A stretch of 64,000 bases of DNA, taken from NCBI GenBank assembly GCA_029204225.1, contig CM055103.1:51987145-52051144 (forward strand). The letters are read 5' to 3'. Origin of the DNA: Diphasiastrum complanatum. Lineage: Eukaryota; Streptophyta; Lycopodiopsida; Lycopodiales; Lycopodiaceae. Position numbers and translations under genes: made by a program. Every line of letters starts with the position of its first letter. The stretch's first letter is position 1. This document shows positions 32,688 through 45,568 of this stretch, piece after piece. Under the pieces are notes generated by a model. It made no database searches. It was not told where the DNA came from and saw only the letters and a program-made list of their open reading frames with translations.

Positions 32688-33075
32688 CTAGATCTTACCC
32701 TCTACAATGGAAGGAACTCTTAGGATTTTTTGATCAAACACTACACATATGACTCACACACCTCTATGACCCTTTTTCAAGCCAAACAAAACTCAACTCT
32801 TTGAGTAGGAGTGGAACAATGTGACTTAGATCTCAAAAAATCACTTCTAGAACTCTCCAGCAATGCAATCACCCTAAGTTGCTAGATCTTGCCCTCTCCA
32901 AAGGAAGGAACTCTTGGAATTTTTGGATCACACTCTCCACATGTGCTTCATGCACCTCTATGACACATTTTCAGGTCATTAAACACTCAAGAACTACGAG
33001 TAGGAGTGAAACAATGTGACTAGGATCTCAAAATCCTATCTAGAACTCTCAAAACCTAGATTGACAATGCTATGT
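32688..33075. repeat. ~194-bp leader tandem duplication (B2 copy)
   Basis: Same pair as at 17,190, starting at 32,688 and 32,882. Confidence 0.8.
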
Positions 33076-33668
33076 TGAAGTTTTTCTCTACAATGGAAAT
33101 GATTTGGTGCTCTTTGACAAAAGTCACCAGGTTAGGTGCTCTACCTACCTCCAAAAAAACTCAATAACTCAATCTAGGGTCAACCATTTTGATTGAAATC
33201 ACTTGCACCTAAATCCTTACTCAAATAGCTTCCAAAAAAGTGCTCACTTGCTTGATTTGGTTCTACCTTGAGATCACAACAAATACTCAAAGTGGATGGA
33301 ACTCACATGTGCTTGATAACAATAGTCCATATTGTACTTGCAAGGAACCAAACAAAAAATATTTTTGGCCGGGTTAGAACAAAAATCCATTGGAAACTAG
33401 TCGAGACCAAAATCCTCTCAAAACTTGATCTTTCACTCTCAAAAACTTGTATGAAGCACAAACTTGAAAAGCAATTAGATATGGTGCAAGTACAAGTACA
33501 ACAACCTCTCGCACATGTGGGAAGTACACTTGAAATTCACACACTCATTTTGTACTTCAAATCTAGAAGTAATCATTTGGTTAGACTCCCCCTCTCTCAA
33601 ATTGATTTTAGCACCAATGCCTTTAACAAAATGGAGAGATCTTGATCATCATCTATTCTCTTACACTT

Positions 33669-34327
33669 GGCTTTGATACCATGTCAAAAAATCAGAGAAT
33701 AGGACTCAAATAGATCTACAAAAGATCAATAAGAGTGATTGGCAGCTTGATATATTGATACTAGCATCCAAAACTAGTTTCTACTTGACAGTTTCTACAC
33801 ATCCAAGCAAGAACAATCAAAGATAATGATCAAAAGCCTTCACATGTGTGGAGAAGAGCCACTATATGACCTGCTAACAGAAAATATGTTTACTTAACAA
33901 CAAAAAACATGCATAGAGAGTTGAAATCACCAAGATTGCTCCCAAATCAATATTTCTCATCATTTCAAAATGGATCCATCATGGATTAAGTACACAATCA
34001 CCATAATCTCTCTCTAGGCTACTTGCAGCACGTGTGGGACAGCTCATTGTACTCATCCATGTGCACTTTAGATAATATCCCACTAATTTTGACACATCAT
34101 CATTGGTGCTTACTGTTGACCTTCTAGATTCTTACAAAATTCCTACAAACTAGGAGATAGGTCCTACAATCTAGGAGATTTGACATTTGACTTGTATGAA
34201 ACCTATATACATTGGATCTGAACTTTTTACATGATATTTCACATGTGTGGACAGGTCCTCACACGTCTGGATCCACATCGATATCAAACCATTTATATTT
34301 ACAAGGTAAAAATTGTAAAATCTAACA
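33669..34327 (-). mobile_element. 5' LTR and primer site of second LTR family (B2)
   Basis: LTR 34327-33682 on the minus strand, with the TGGTATCAAAGCC primer site at 33681-33669. It is a near-identical copy of the B1 one. Confidence 0.8.
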
Positions 34328-36331
34328 ATATGGACCAATTCCATCAATAACAAGTTGAGCTTGAACAATCTGTATGTCTAAAATTTGATATTGGTCAAGT
34401 TTGATTGCTTCATGAATTATGTTAAATGATAAAGACCAAATCGCATGTTAGGCATCATATTTGATAATTTTTGAATGGTAGGCATGAAATTGGAGCTATT
34501 TGTTGCCAAAATATATCTTGGTTGATTGACATCAAATTCGAGCTATCTTGAGTGATAGGATTAATTTCATCCACAAGAGATCATTTCGTGTGCCAAATCC
34601 CAAGCTAATAGCAATAACAATGATAGTAAAGCTAAGAGCAAGAAGAGAACAAGACAATCAAGATAGCATGTCCATAGAAAGCTACAGATGCAATAAACTT
34701 ATCAAAACTAATGAAATTCACATAGAATCATCATGAATTTAGGATCTATGCTCTAATACCAAGAAATATCATGCCAAATCCCAAGCAAATAGCAATTACA
34801 AAAGAAATAAAACTAGAAGCAAAAAGAGTACAAGACAATCATGATAACATATCCATAGAAAGCTAAAAACACAAGGATCACCATAGAATCTCAATTAAAA
34901 TGAAAGAAAGAGTACATAGCAATGGAAATGAGCATGGATTCATGTAGGTAAGGCAGATGGGACCTAGCAAAGGAAATCCCCAGAGCTCATATTCACAAGG
35001 AGGAAGAAAGAAGCTCTCACTTGCAAATGAGCCAAAAGATCCCAAAAGTGATGTCTCTTGCCTAGTTATAGACAATGTTCTCACTTAACTAAACATAACT
35101 ATCTTGAGGGATAGTTAGCCCTTGTTAAGTGTTATTTAAACTACATTGGGCCCTTATTGGCCTATTATCCTTATTAATTACTTTGGAGGGCCTAAAGAGA
35201 AAACCACCTTGTTCCTAAGGGTAATAGCTCCTTTTGGGCCTACAAAGCTTACGTTGGATATTATCTTGCATGTATAAGCATGGATGTACTAAAAGTACAT
35301 GACAGATTGACGGGCTTGAATATTCTATGTCAAGTCATAGGGATCACAATCAAGCTATCTTGTGTGTAGACATAAAATCGAATCTACTTCAATATCGTAA
35401 ACACAAGCTTACTCTAAGTTGGTAATCTCTAGCCATATATGAAGTGGTCATAAGCTCCTTGTGTATTAAACGAATTCTCCTTGTTAAAGAATTTACAAAA
35501 CCATTATGTACTTTTTATTGAGGCCACATGGAGATGAGGCACCATGATTGTTATCCATTTTTTGAGTTGCTTTAGTATAACATTTCAACCTTGCTACAAT
35601 GCGCAATAGTAACAAAAAAATTAGTAATTTCTTGATGTTCTACTTTTTAACTAAGAGGTGAAATTGATGCATATGAAAATGATTTTACCTTTCACCTTAA
35701 TGTTCGACCAAAACATACACCAGAGATTTGTAACCTTTTCGATCAAGGTTGGGGCTACAAATCTTTGGACACCTTGATTTGCAATGAACATGTTAGTTGC
35801 TATACGGGGCTAATGAAATTAAGGAGTTGATGCCCATGTTATAAAGATGGTGAAAAAAAATACTAACCTATCACCAATTAATGTTAATGAGGATAGGAAA
35901 TATGAGTGGGAGGTTATAATATGTAAGAAAACTGTTTATAATTTAAAATGTATATTGGAAATAAAATAATTTCCTATATGAAATTGAGACACAAGTATTT
36001 TGTGACTAGGAAAAAAAATTCTAATTTTGAAATGGTAGAAATGTATCTAGGTAAATAAGGTTTTCCCTAGATGCAATTGATGCACATGCATTTTTTAACT
36101 AGGAAAAAAGCTTTCCTAGTTAGAAGGGGTCCAAATATACATTTTAACTAGGAAAAATCATGTGAAACTAGGAAATTTGACATTTTTCCTACATAGGAAC
36201 TGGTCAGAACTTCAAAGTGCTAGAATTTAGAAAGACTAACCTAATCAACATGCCACATACACAGCCAACAACATTAAGTGTTACTACAGCGCACCAAACA
36301 ACCTCTAGTCGACATAGAAGGTATCTAATTT
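33682..36331. repeat. Block D3
   Basis: B2 counterpart of D1, including the satellite segment, ~180-bp tandem pair and CTAGGAAA cluster (~36,000-36,200). Confidence 0.85.
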
Positions 36332-36456
36332 CCCATTAAAAATTTCGTGATTACATCCCGCCTTTAGCGGTTATTGATGGAACTAAAGTAACACAGAAAC
36401 TTTACTTGTCAAAAAACAAAGCAATCACAAAGGCACGAATGCAAGAACTCTACTCA
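36220..36456 (+). pseudogene. Decayed copy of unknown coding-like fragment (B2)
   Basis: Counterpart of 20,722-20,958. Confidence 0.5.
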
Positions 36457-36457
36457 C

Positions 36458-37398
36458 GACCACAAAGTGTGGAAATTGAAAATGAAAAACATATTGATGG
36501 AGAAGGATGTGTGGGATGTCATCACAGGGGATGAGAGAAGACCGCCAAATGAAACGGACATCAAAGTGTTCGATAAGAAGGTGAGAATAGCTTTGACCTA
36601 CATTAACTTGTCAGTGAAGGATCACATCATTACCCACATTTGTGAAGTCTAAGCAGCAATTCGCCAAGGCTCAAGAGGATGAGGGATCTTCCAGGAAGAC
36701 CAAGAAGAAGGGCAAATGCCTCCATTGTGGCAAAAAGGGCCATTGGAAGAGCGAATGTTGAAAATTCCTGGCGGAATCAGGCAAGGGGAAACCAAAGCAA
36801 GTTGGTAACCTTGTCAACAAAGGTGAGATTGAAGACTCTAGCATCTTCATATCAGCATTGTCATCTAATAAAGATGATCAAGCGTGGTACATTGACTCGG
36901 GGGCCACAAGACATATGACTGGTAACAAGGATTGGTTCAGTAGCTTAAAAGTGTTGGATAATGGAACGTCCGTTTCACAAGCAAATGGTGACGTGTGCAA
37001 GATCAAGGGCATAGGCACCGTTTCAATCCAACTACCTAATGGCAAAAGCAGGATGATCATGGAGGTACTTTACTTACCATGTTTAAAAAAAATCTACTTT
37101 TTGTTGGTGTCATTACTGATCAAAAGTTGAAAGTAGAATTTGCCCATGATCGTTGCTTTGTGAAGGATGTGAACCAAAAGTTGAAAGGCATTGCGGATGG
37201 TATAAGGGAGCCCAACACTAAATTGTACAAGTTGAATGCCAAAATCAAGGGGCAACATGGACTTATCTCGTCCTTTCCATCACAACTGAACTATGGAATA
37301 AGAGGCTTGGTCATTTGAACTTAGGAAGCCTCAGTTTGATGAGGAAATTAGAAAAGGTGAGAGGACTGCCTACGATAGAAGACCACTTGATAAAGTGC
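36458..37398 (+). mobile_element. Ty1/copia fragment: gag, knuckle, protease (B2)
   Basis: Counterpart of 20,960-21,900. Gag piece 36,467-36,652, CCHC knuckle near 36,720-36,760, protease DSGATRHM in 36,858-37,130, then pre-integrase remnants. Confidence 0.88.
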
Positions 37399-37401
37399 CA
37401 T

Positions 37402-37687
37402 GAAAAGTGTTACAACATTTTCCAATTATCCCACGATTGCAGCGTTTATTTCGATGTAAATCTTTGGCACAACTAATGGATTGGCATGTGTAAAATCGAT
37501 CTACGGATGATGTGATTCGAGTACCAAGTGACTCACCTGCATGGAAACATATTGAAGACCAATGGCCCGAGTTCAAAAATAAACCTCATACTTTAAGATT
37601 TGGACTTGCTATGGATGGCGTCAATCCTTTTAGAGTTCAAGTGTCACTTGGTCCACATGGCCAATTGTGCTCGTTAATTATAATATA
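37402..37687 (+). pseudogene. CACTA TNP2 transposase fragment (B2)
   Basis: Counterpart of 21,904-22,190. It is more decayed: the codon after WHV is now a stop, and one base is lost after CAAGTGTCA, which shifts the WPIVLVNYN end out of frame. SDSPAWKHIEDQWPEF and LRFGLAMDGVNPF remain. Confidence 0.85.
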
Positions 37688-39428
37688 CCTAGCATCCAAA
37701 ATTAGTTTCTACTTGATAGTTTCTACACATCCAAGCAAGAACAATCAAAGATAATGATCAAAAGCCTTTACACATGTGAAGTACAACCACTATATGGCCT
37801 GCTAACAGAAAATATGTCTACTTATCAACAAAGAACATGCATAGAGAGTTGAAATCACCAATATTGCTCCCAAATCAATGTTTCTCATCATTTCAAAATG
37901 GATCCATCATGGATTAAGTACACAATCACCATAATCTCTCTCTAGGCTACTTGCAGCACGTGTGGGACAGCTCATTGTACTCATCCATGTGCACTTTAGA
38001 TAAGATCCCACTAATTTTGACACATCATCATTAGTGCTTAGTGTTGACCTTCTAGATTCCTACAAAATTCCTACAAACTAGGAGATAGGTCCTACAATCT
38101 AGGAGATTTGACATTTGACTTGTATGAAACCTATATACTTTGGATCTAAACTTTTTACATGATATTTCACATGTGTGGACAGGTCCTCACACGTGTGGAT
38201 CCACATCGATATCAAACCATTTATATTTACAAGGTAAAAATTGTAAAATCTAACAATATGGACCAATTCCATCAATAACAAGTTGAACTTGAACAATCTG
38301 TTTGTCTAAAATTTGATATTGGTCAAGTTTGATTGCTTCATGAATTATGTTAAATGATAAAGACCAAATCGCATGTTAGGCATCATATTTGATAATTTTT
38401 TAGTGATAGGCATGAAATTGGAGCAATTTGAAGCCAAAATATATCTTGGTTGATTGACATCAAATTCAAGCTATCTTGAGTGATAGGAATAATTTCATCC
38501 ACAAGCGATCGAATTCAAGCAATCTAAATGTCCTAAAATTGAGATCGTTTCATGTGCCAAATCCCAAGCTAATAGCAATAACAATGATAGTAAAGCTAAG
38601 AGCAAGAAGAGAACAAGACAATCAAGATAGCATGTCCATAGAAAGCTACAGATGCAATAAACTTATCAAATCTAATGAAATTAACATAGAATCATCATGA
38701 ATTTAAGATCTATGCTCTAATACCAAGAAATATCATGCCAAATCCCAAGCAAATAGCAATTACAAAAGAAATAAAACTAGAAGCAAAAAGAGTACAAGAA
38801 AACACAAGGATCACCATAGAATCTCAATAAAAATGAAAGAAACAGTACATAGCAATGGAAATGAGCATGGATTCATGTAGGTAAGGCACATGGGACCTAG
38901 CAAAGGAATACCCATAGCTCATATTCACAAGGAGGAAGAAAGAAGCTCTCATTTGCACATGAGCCAAAAGATCCCAAAAGTGATGTCTCTTGCCTAGTTA
39001 TAGACAATGCTCTCACTTGACTAAACATAACTATCTTGAGGGATAGTTAGCCCTTGTTAAGTGTTATTTAAACTACATTGGGCCCTTATTGGCCTATTAT
39101 CCTTATTAATTACTTTGGAGGGCCTAAAGAGAAAACCGCCTTGTTCTTAAGGCTAATAGCTCCTTTTGGGCCTACAAAAGCTTACATTGGAAATTATCTT
39201 GCATGTATACGCATGGATGTACTAAAAGTACATGACACATTGACGAGCTTGAATATTCTATGTCAAGTCATAGGGATCAAAATCAAGTTGTCTTGTGTGT
39301 AGACATAAAATTGAATCTACTTAAATATCGTAAACACAAGCTTACTCTAAGTTGGTAATCTCTAGCCATATATGAAGTGGTCACAAGCTCCTTGTGTATT
39401 AAACGAATTCTCCTTGTTAAAGAATTTA
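37688..39428. repeat. Block D4 (internally deleted)
   Basis: Counterpart of D2, with the LTR fragment to 38255, satellite to ~38,545 and a ~40-bp deletion near 38,800. It ends prematurely at 39,428, where it joins the unknown coding-like fragment. Confidence 0.85.
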
Positions 39429-39640
39429 GCCTTTAGCGGTTATTGATGGAACTAAAGTAACACAGAAACTTTACCTGTCAAAAAACGAAGCAATTACAAA
39501 GGCACGAATGCAAGAACTCTGCTCACGACCACAAACAGAATAGTTAGCAAAATACATGTATTGGAATGCATTGTTTCATATTTATCTTGCTTAATATATC
39601 AAACTTTAAGTATCAAGAAGATCAAGAATGGGCTTCATAT
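39429..39640 (+). pseudogene. 3' part of unknown coding-like fragment and its downstream flank
   Basis: Similar (roughly 85% by eye) to 28,691-28,925 in arm A2, from gcctttagcggttattgatg to agatcaagaatggg and beyond, in the same orientation. This older copy sits at the right border of B2, so the A-type segment flanks B2 on both sides. Confidence 0.6.
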
Positions 39641-39769
39641 GCTAAACTACATCCACTAGTGACAATAACAGGTCACTAAAAAGTTGGAATCGACTAGCTT
39701 TGACTATCTCTCTTTCAATTTTGATGAATTTATTTCTTTCACTGTTTTGGAAGTAAAAATCTGCCTATA

Positions 39770-40160
39770 TTAAGTGTCTTTGTCATCAGATCTGCAATCA
39801 ATTTTCTAGCTGAATGAAATACAAGTTTGAAAACTCATTCCTGACTAAATCCATGACACAATGATACTTAAGTCCAATACGCTTGTCGAAACCTTTGTTC
39901 TTATAGGGATACATGCAACATCTACTATCATTATAAAGCATAAAATTACTTTATCTAATTCCCGATTTTTTACTCATATATCTTATCCATGCTTCTATTG
40001 ACTATATAGAAACTGATCTCTAGTTGGTGCTATACAATGTTATATCACTTCAAACCGTATTGAAAGCATATACACCCATGGATCTACTTTCTATAATTGA
40101 CATCTCCACTCCAATTGGAGTCAACATAGTGACATAATTCAGCTCAACTTGCATCTAGTC
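39770..40160 (-). mobile_element. Copia RNase H remnant
   Basis: On the minus strand a decayed RNase H-like read is visible (NS(D)WSGDVNYRKSTGM-like and VDVACIPI/KHIDKRIGLKYHC-like pieces) with several stops. It appears to be a different lineage from the RT at 40,712-41,326. Confidence 0.5.
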
Positions 40161-40429
40161 GTGCATGAAGGAAGCATCACATATGTGGGCGACCCAATCA
40201 AACTTGGATAGGGATTTCTCTTTGTTTTCTCCTCCTACTTATTACATTGTTTTATCTCCTTTCTTAAGGTTGTGACCCAATCTCAAGGGGTATTGCGAGA
40301 GTGGCAATCTTTATAATCAACATTTAATTTTCTATCTTTGTTGGATTCTCCACATTCCCTTCTCCTTTGTTTCTTCATAATCTTAATAAACAAGCAATAA
40401 TGAAAATCCCTTGCTACCATGTAATGTGC

Positions 40430-42790
40430 ACGACAATATTATTCAAAGCTTACCTTCTTATTGAGAACCTTGCTTCTAAGATAGTGATAGCTTATTTCTA
40501 TGTGCTTAGTCCTAGACTGAAATCTAGGTTTAATGGATAAAGCAATTGCACTCTAATATTACATAAAATAACTATCAAAGCATATTGTAAATCCAAAAGT
40601 AGATTTACAAGTGTCTACATCTCCTACCCAACTTTCATCTGAATAACCACTGAGAATATTGAGTTTGTCATTGTCGACTGCTCCATAACAAATGCAAAAG
40701 TCCATAGTAGCTCAAAGATATCTCAAAACTCTTATAAGAGCCTTCCAATGTGTAATACCAGGATTGGCCATAAATTGACTTAAGGAACTAACTGTTAAGG
40801 CTATGTCTGGTCTGGTACAGATCATTGCATACATAAGAGATCCTATTATCGTATGATAAGAATACTCACGCATCCACTTCTCTTCTATTGTTTGGGGACA
40901 CTGGTCCTTCGACATCTTGAGTCCTGGCTCCATCAGTGAGAGAGCTAATTTGCAATTCATTAGATTATATCTCATTAAGACATTGTGAATGTATCTTTGC
41001 TGAGTAATGTAGATCAACTTCTGTTTTTTGTCTCTTTGGATTCGAATACCTAGATAGTAATGAACTTCGCCTAGATCGGTCATTTCGAATTCGGAAGATA
41101 GCATTGTCTTATCTTCTTTTATCAGATCGATACTGTTGTTGAAAAGCAATGTGTTGTCCACATACAAAGTGATAATAATAAAAGAAGGCTGCACTGACTT
41201 GAAGTAGACATTCAAATCTGAAGTGCTTGATTTATAGCCTTGATCAATAAGGAAAGTGTTGATCCTTTGAAACCATGCTTGAGTAGATTGCTTCAAGCCA
41301 TAAAGTGCTTTATGGAGTTTATACACATGATTGTGTTTACCTTTGATATTTTATCCTTCAGGTTGCACCTTGTAAATGTCATCTTTGATAACTCCATTAA
41401 GATATGCTATTTGTACATTCGTTTGATGTATTTCCAAATTTGTTGCCGCAGCAAATGACAATAGAAGTTTGATTGAAAGAATGATTAACTACTAGACTGA
41501 AGGTCTCAGTGTAGTCGACGTTGTGTACCTGAGAAAATTCTCTGGCAACAAGTCGAGCCTTTCTTCAATTGATATTTACATCTACCTTGTAGTTGATTTT
41601 GAACAACCATTTGCAATCAACTACATTTTTGCTGGCAAGTAATTCGACAATAGTCCACGTCTAGTTCTTGATAAGAGATAAATACTCTTTATCCATAGCT
41701 TCTTTCCAGAGATCGGAATCGGGCTAACTCAATGCATGTTCAACAATTGTCGGCTCTTGAACAAGGTAAGCTGCAGACTCGTCGATGTACCTGATAGGTG
41801 GTCTGCTTTCTCTTGTCAATCTTCTGGGTAGTGGTAGAAGTTGATTACCGTCATGATGTTGTAGTCTTTGGGACTGCAACATCATCTTCTTCTGATTCGT
41901 TGCTAATAAGTTGTTCATTGGGAGTAGCCAGGCTTGGACCTTCAATAGGAATAGTCGACTTTTGAACTGGAAAGTTTGATAATTCGGAAGAGTCCGATAG
42001 TTGAGCACCCTGCAATCCTAGATCTCATGATTAGTGCGCTTGCAATACTTACAGAACATCTTCCTCTTTGACTGTGGATTTGATAATTGTTCTTGACTTT
42101 GCATTGGTTTCTGATTTGATGTGGACTACTTAGGAATTTTTTGCTTCTATCGTTTTGAGCCTTTTTTGACATATAGAGCATGAGATGATGAAGTCGACGA
42201 TGTGTCTTGACTTCTTCAATTGTCTTCTTGTAGCAACATAGTGATAACTCTACTAAGAGTTAAATCTGAATGTGTTGATATGATCATCACCCAGTTCTCA
42301 TATGCAGAGGGCAAGCTTGAAAGCAATGTCATGATTGCATCTTGATCGTCTATGATCAATCCGACATCGGCCATCTGTTGCAAGAGATTCTTAAACTGGT
42401 TAATGTGGTTCTGAAGTGAATCACCATTCGACATCTTGAGAGTGAAGAATTTTCTTCGTAGATGTAACTTGGAAGTTACATCCCTCACATCATATAGTGA
42501 GCTCAAGATGTCCCAAACTTCTTTCGAAGTTTGAGCTTCAAATATATGGCCAATCTGAGTGTCTGATATATTGAGAATAATAAGCATGAAAGCTTTACCA
42601 TCCTTCAACTTCCATTTTGAGTCGGCTATGTCGTCTTTAAGCTTAACTTTGATACCTATGACAACATCCCAAACTCGTTGGCGATTAGCAAGGTCTTCAT
42701 CTTAAATTTCCACAAGTAGTAATTGGATCCGTTCAACTTGTCTGTGATAAGACCAACTTTACTTTGAAAATCCATCTGGAACTTTAGTTT
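40430..42790 (-). mobile_element. Degenerate Ty1/copia element lacking protease and integrase
   Basis: Gag begins near 42,772 (LNGSNYYLWKFKMKT) and continues in 42,216-42,608 (EVWDILSSLYDVRDVTSKLH). A broken zinc-knuckle region (42,000-42,080) passes directly into the proline-rich linker (41,724-42,008). Protease and integrase were therefore lost by internal deletion. RT N-terminus is at ~41,340-41,720, RT palm at 40,712-41,326 (LYVDNTLL where YVDDTLL is usual), and RNase H remnant at 40,430-40,720. A primer-site-like tttgatacca lies near 42,870. Confidence 0.85.
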
Positions 42791-42799
42791 GTCGATAAA

Positions 42800-43427
42800 T
42801 CGATGACGTTAAGAGAGAGATCCGTGCTACGCTATAATTGTAAATCAGCTATCTGATACTGAATTTGATACCATAGATTGAAGAATATGATATTGCGAAA
42901 AGTATCTAATAATATCGATTTGATATCATGAAAGATATCAAGTATTCTATTGTTTCTCAGTTGTTGTATGTTGTTTAAACATTGTCTACTTTTTGTTAAT
43001 TAATATCAGAGCTGCAATGTCAGTTTGTAATTCGGAAGAGATCATATCACAGTGTGTAGTAGTAGTTGCAACTGAATAGATTGGCTCTATCTGAGCTTTG
43101 CATCAAGAATCCGAGTCTTCCCAACAATGAAACAGAGTGTTCAAGTGCGCTCATTCATGCTTCCGCCGATCTGACCAAGAGGAACTCCCAATAATGGTAT
43201 CAGAGCTTTAAGGTTCTTAAAGCCAGGTTATGATGGCTTCCATTAGCAGCATCCATTCTAAGATATGCACAGTTCTAGAGACACATGTGAAGAATTTGGG
43301 ATCAATCAAGATCCAAATCCATAACCGGTGATCTTTGGTTAGAAATAGATCAACTCAACCAATCTTGCCAATGTGGAAAAATCAAAATCTACATAATGAA
43401 AGAGATGCAAACTCACTAAGAACCTGA
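42800..43427. other. LTR-like debris between copia elements
   Basis: No ORF. A plus-strand TGGTATCAGAGC at about 43,196 looks like a primer site of another LTR element, in opposite orientation to its neighbours. The LTR boundaries could not be fixed. Confidence 0.45.
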
Positions 43428-44214
43428 TCAAACATCAAACATAAGATATGATGAAGTTTTTGTCCATGCAAAAATAGTAATTTTCCCTAGCTTCCAATGC
43501 TCTTCACTAGGATCTTGCATGAATTGGCTCAATCTCCCAACACAACAGCTTAGATTTGGTCTTGTGATGGCTAGATAGATGAGTGAACCAACTAGATTCC
43601 TATAGAGAGTAATGTCCTTGAAGGATCTTTCATTACCTCTTATGGTTAGTTTTACATTTGAGTCCATAGGTGTATCACAAGATTTTGCATCTACCATATG
43701 AAAACTTTCTAGAATAGAATTAGCATACTTTTCTTGACAAATGAAAGTATATTGAGAAGATCTAATCACTTCTATTCATAAAATATAATGCAAATCTTGC
43801 CTTGTACTTTTTAATAGATCCATCTTGGTTTGTCTTCACCTTGAAGATCCATTTGCATCCAATAACTTTCTAACTCCACCAATCTCCATGTTTCATTCTT
43901 CATAAGAGCTTGATACTCAAGATCCATTACTTGGATCCACTCCTCTTTGTTTCTTGCTTCATCTACGCATGTAGGTTCATCAAAAGAGGTTAGGAAAGCA
44001 AAGTAATTTCTAGCAACTACTTGCTTATCTTTCTCGTTATATGTAAGCCTTGAAGGCATTTGTCTTTCCCTTGATGTTTTCTTTGACTTTTGACTTCGTG
44101 AAGGTCCATCATCAGTACCATCTAAAGTAGGATCCTTTACATCAACATCAAGAATGTTAGATCCATCCACATCACCATCAATAGTACTTGAAGCTACTAT
44201 TGGAATGTTCTCCT
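43428..44214 (-). mobile_element. Copia RT/linker fragment interrupted by a later LTR element
   Basis: 43,811-44,214 encodes a Ser/Asp-rich linker, then PTCVDEARNKEEWIQVMDLE, the start of copia reverse transcriptase. 43,428-43,769 resumes near the RT end (CDTPMDSNVKLT and LVGSLIYLAITRP), with the middle deleted. The fragment is cut at 44,214 by the LTR beginning at 44,215. Confidence 0.8.
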
Positions 44215-45297
44215 TGTTGGGAGAGAGGGGGAGAATAAATGACGAACACGAACGAGAAATGAACTCGAACAAGAAACGAAGGAGAAGTGAACTTGAACAG
44301 AAAATTTCGTACGCAGCGGAATGAATTATTTGACTCTCTCTGTAAGCATGACTACGCCTATCAGAACGAACAGAACTCTAGTGATAGAAATCACAGTCAT
44401 TCTAGATTACGTAGCCAAACATTTAATGGATGAAGCGCTAGATGAATAATTTGTCGCGAATTGCAAGACAAATTATCTGTCGCGAATGATTTGCAAAGAG
44501 CTAGACTATGTTCGACTCATAATTAGTCGCGAATTGTTCATGAAAGACAAGACTAAAAGTTGATTTTCTATTACCAGAAAGAGCAGCTAGAAAGATTTTA
44601 CAAAATGAAGAACAAGCATAGCAATATTAACACAGATCTGAATGCAGAACAAAGAGCTATATCAGATTAAGTATATCATGTATACAAGTTAATAATGCGC
44701 CAGAGCACAATACAATAGCGGACAAAACCGCATGTCTTACGAAGCTTATTTTGTTTGTAATGAGGAATGAAACCTCTGCTCTTAGTCTCTTCTTCACTCA
44801 CTTGATCATCTGATCATCATCATCGTCTAAATGGTGTCCAGAATATGTATATATACATAATATTATAGGTGTGCAGATGTGAAAATACAGAGTGGATGTG
44901 CTGTCTGTAGGAGATCGTGGGTGGTTGCAATTGTTGTCCAATCTGTTAGCGCAACTGCATGGAGTGAGCATAAAAAGGGTGCGACGCCAGCCAACGCTGA
45001 AGTGAATGTTGGTGATGATGCAAAAAGTGGGTCACTCTTACGAATGGCCTTAGGATAAGATTTACAGGGTGTCTTAGCTTTTAGGACACCTTCGGCATTC
45101 TGTAGGATAGTGTCCCCTTTTTGTCTGTCACCATAACATGTGTAAAAACATAGTGTTCGCGATTCTTTCGCCCTTTATTTGTCTGTGCAAATTTGTGTGT
45201 AAGTATGCAGGCTGCGTGACAACATTAGTAAATATGCAGCAAGAATGGAGACAAATTAAAAATGGAATTTAGGAGAGTAGGAGGAGTAAATCCAACA
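44215..45297 (-). repeat. 3' LTR of copia element
   Basis: TG...CA-bounded, directly next to the cccctcctt (minus-strand aaggagggg) polypurine tract. A tatatatacataatat TATA-like region is near 44,848-44,862. Confidence 0.88.
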
Positions 45298-45568
45298 CCC
45301 CTCCTTAATCTGGATCCGTGAATGTCTTGATCTTCAGACTGAGCAATGCACAAAATTTGTTGTGTGCATTAATACTGAGTGCTTTCGTGAAAATGTTTGC
45401 AACCATGTCCTACGTTCCATAGTACGTTAAGCTTACCTCCCTGTCGAGAACCTTGCCCCTGATGTAGTGATATCTGATCTCAATGTGCTTACTCCTAGAA
45501 TAAAATCTAGGGTTGGCCGATAAGGCAATAGCCCTTTGGTTATCACAAAACAAAATTGTGAGGCTGTA

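Larger units (their letters stand above)
29681..39428. repeat. Direct segmental duplication unit B2
   Basis: Counterpart of B1 at +15,498. B2 keeps the copia 3' end on its left, whereas B1 is cut there. On its right it has a deletion: it jumps at 39,428 from gaattta to gcctttagcgg, removing the sequence that in D1 spans roughly 19,997-20,862. Confidence 0.95.
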
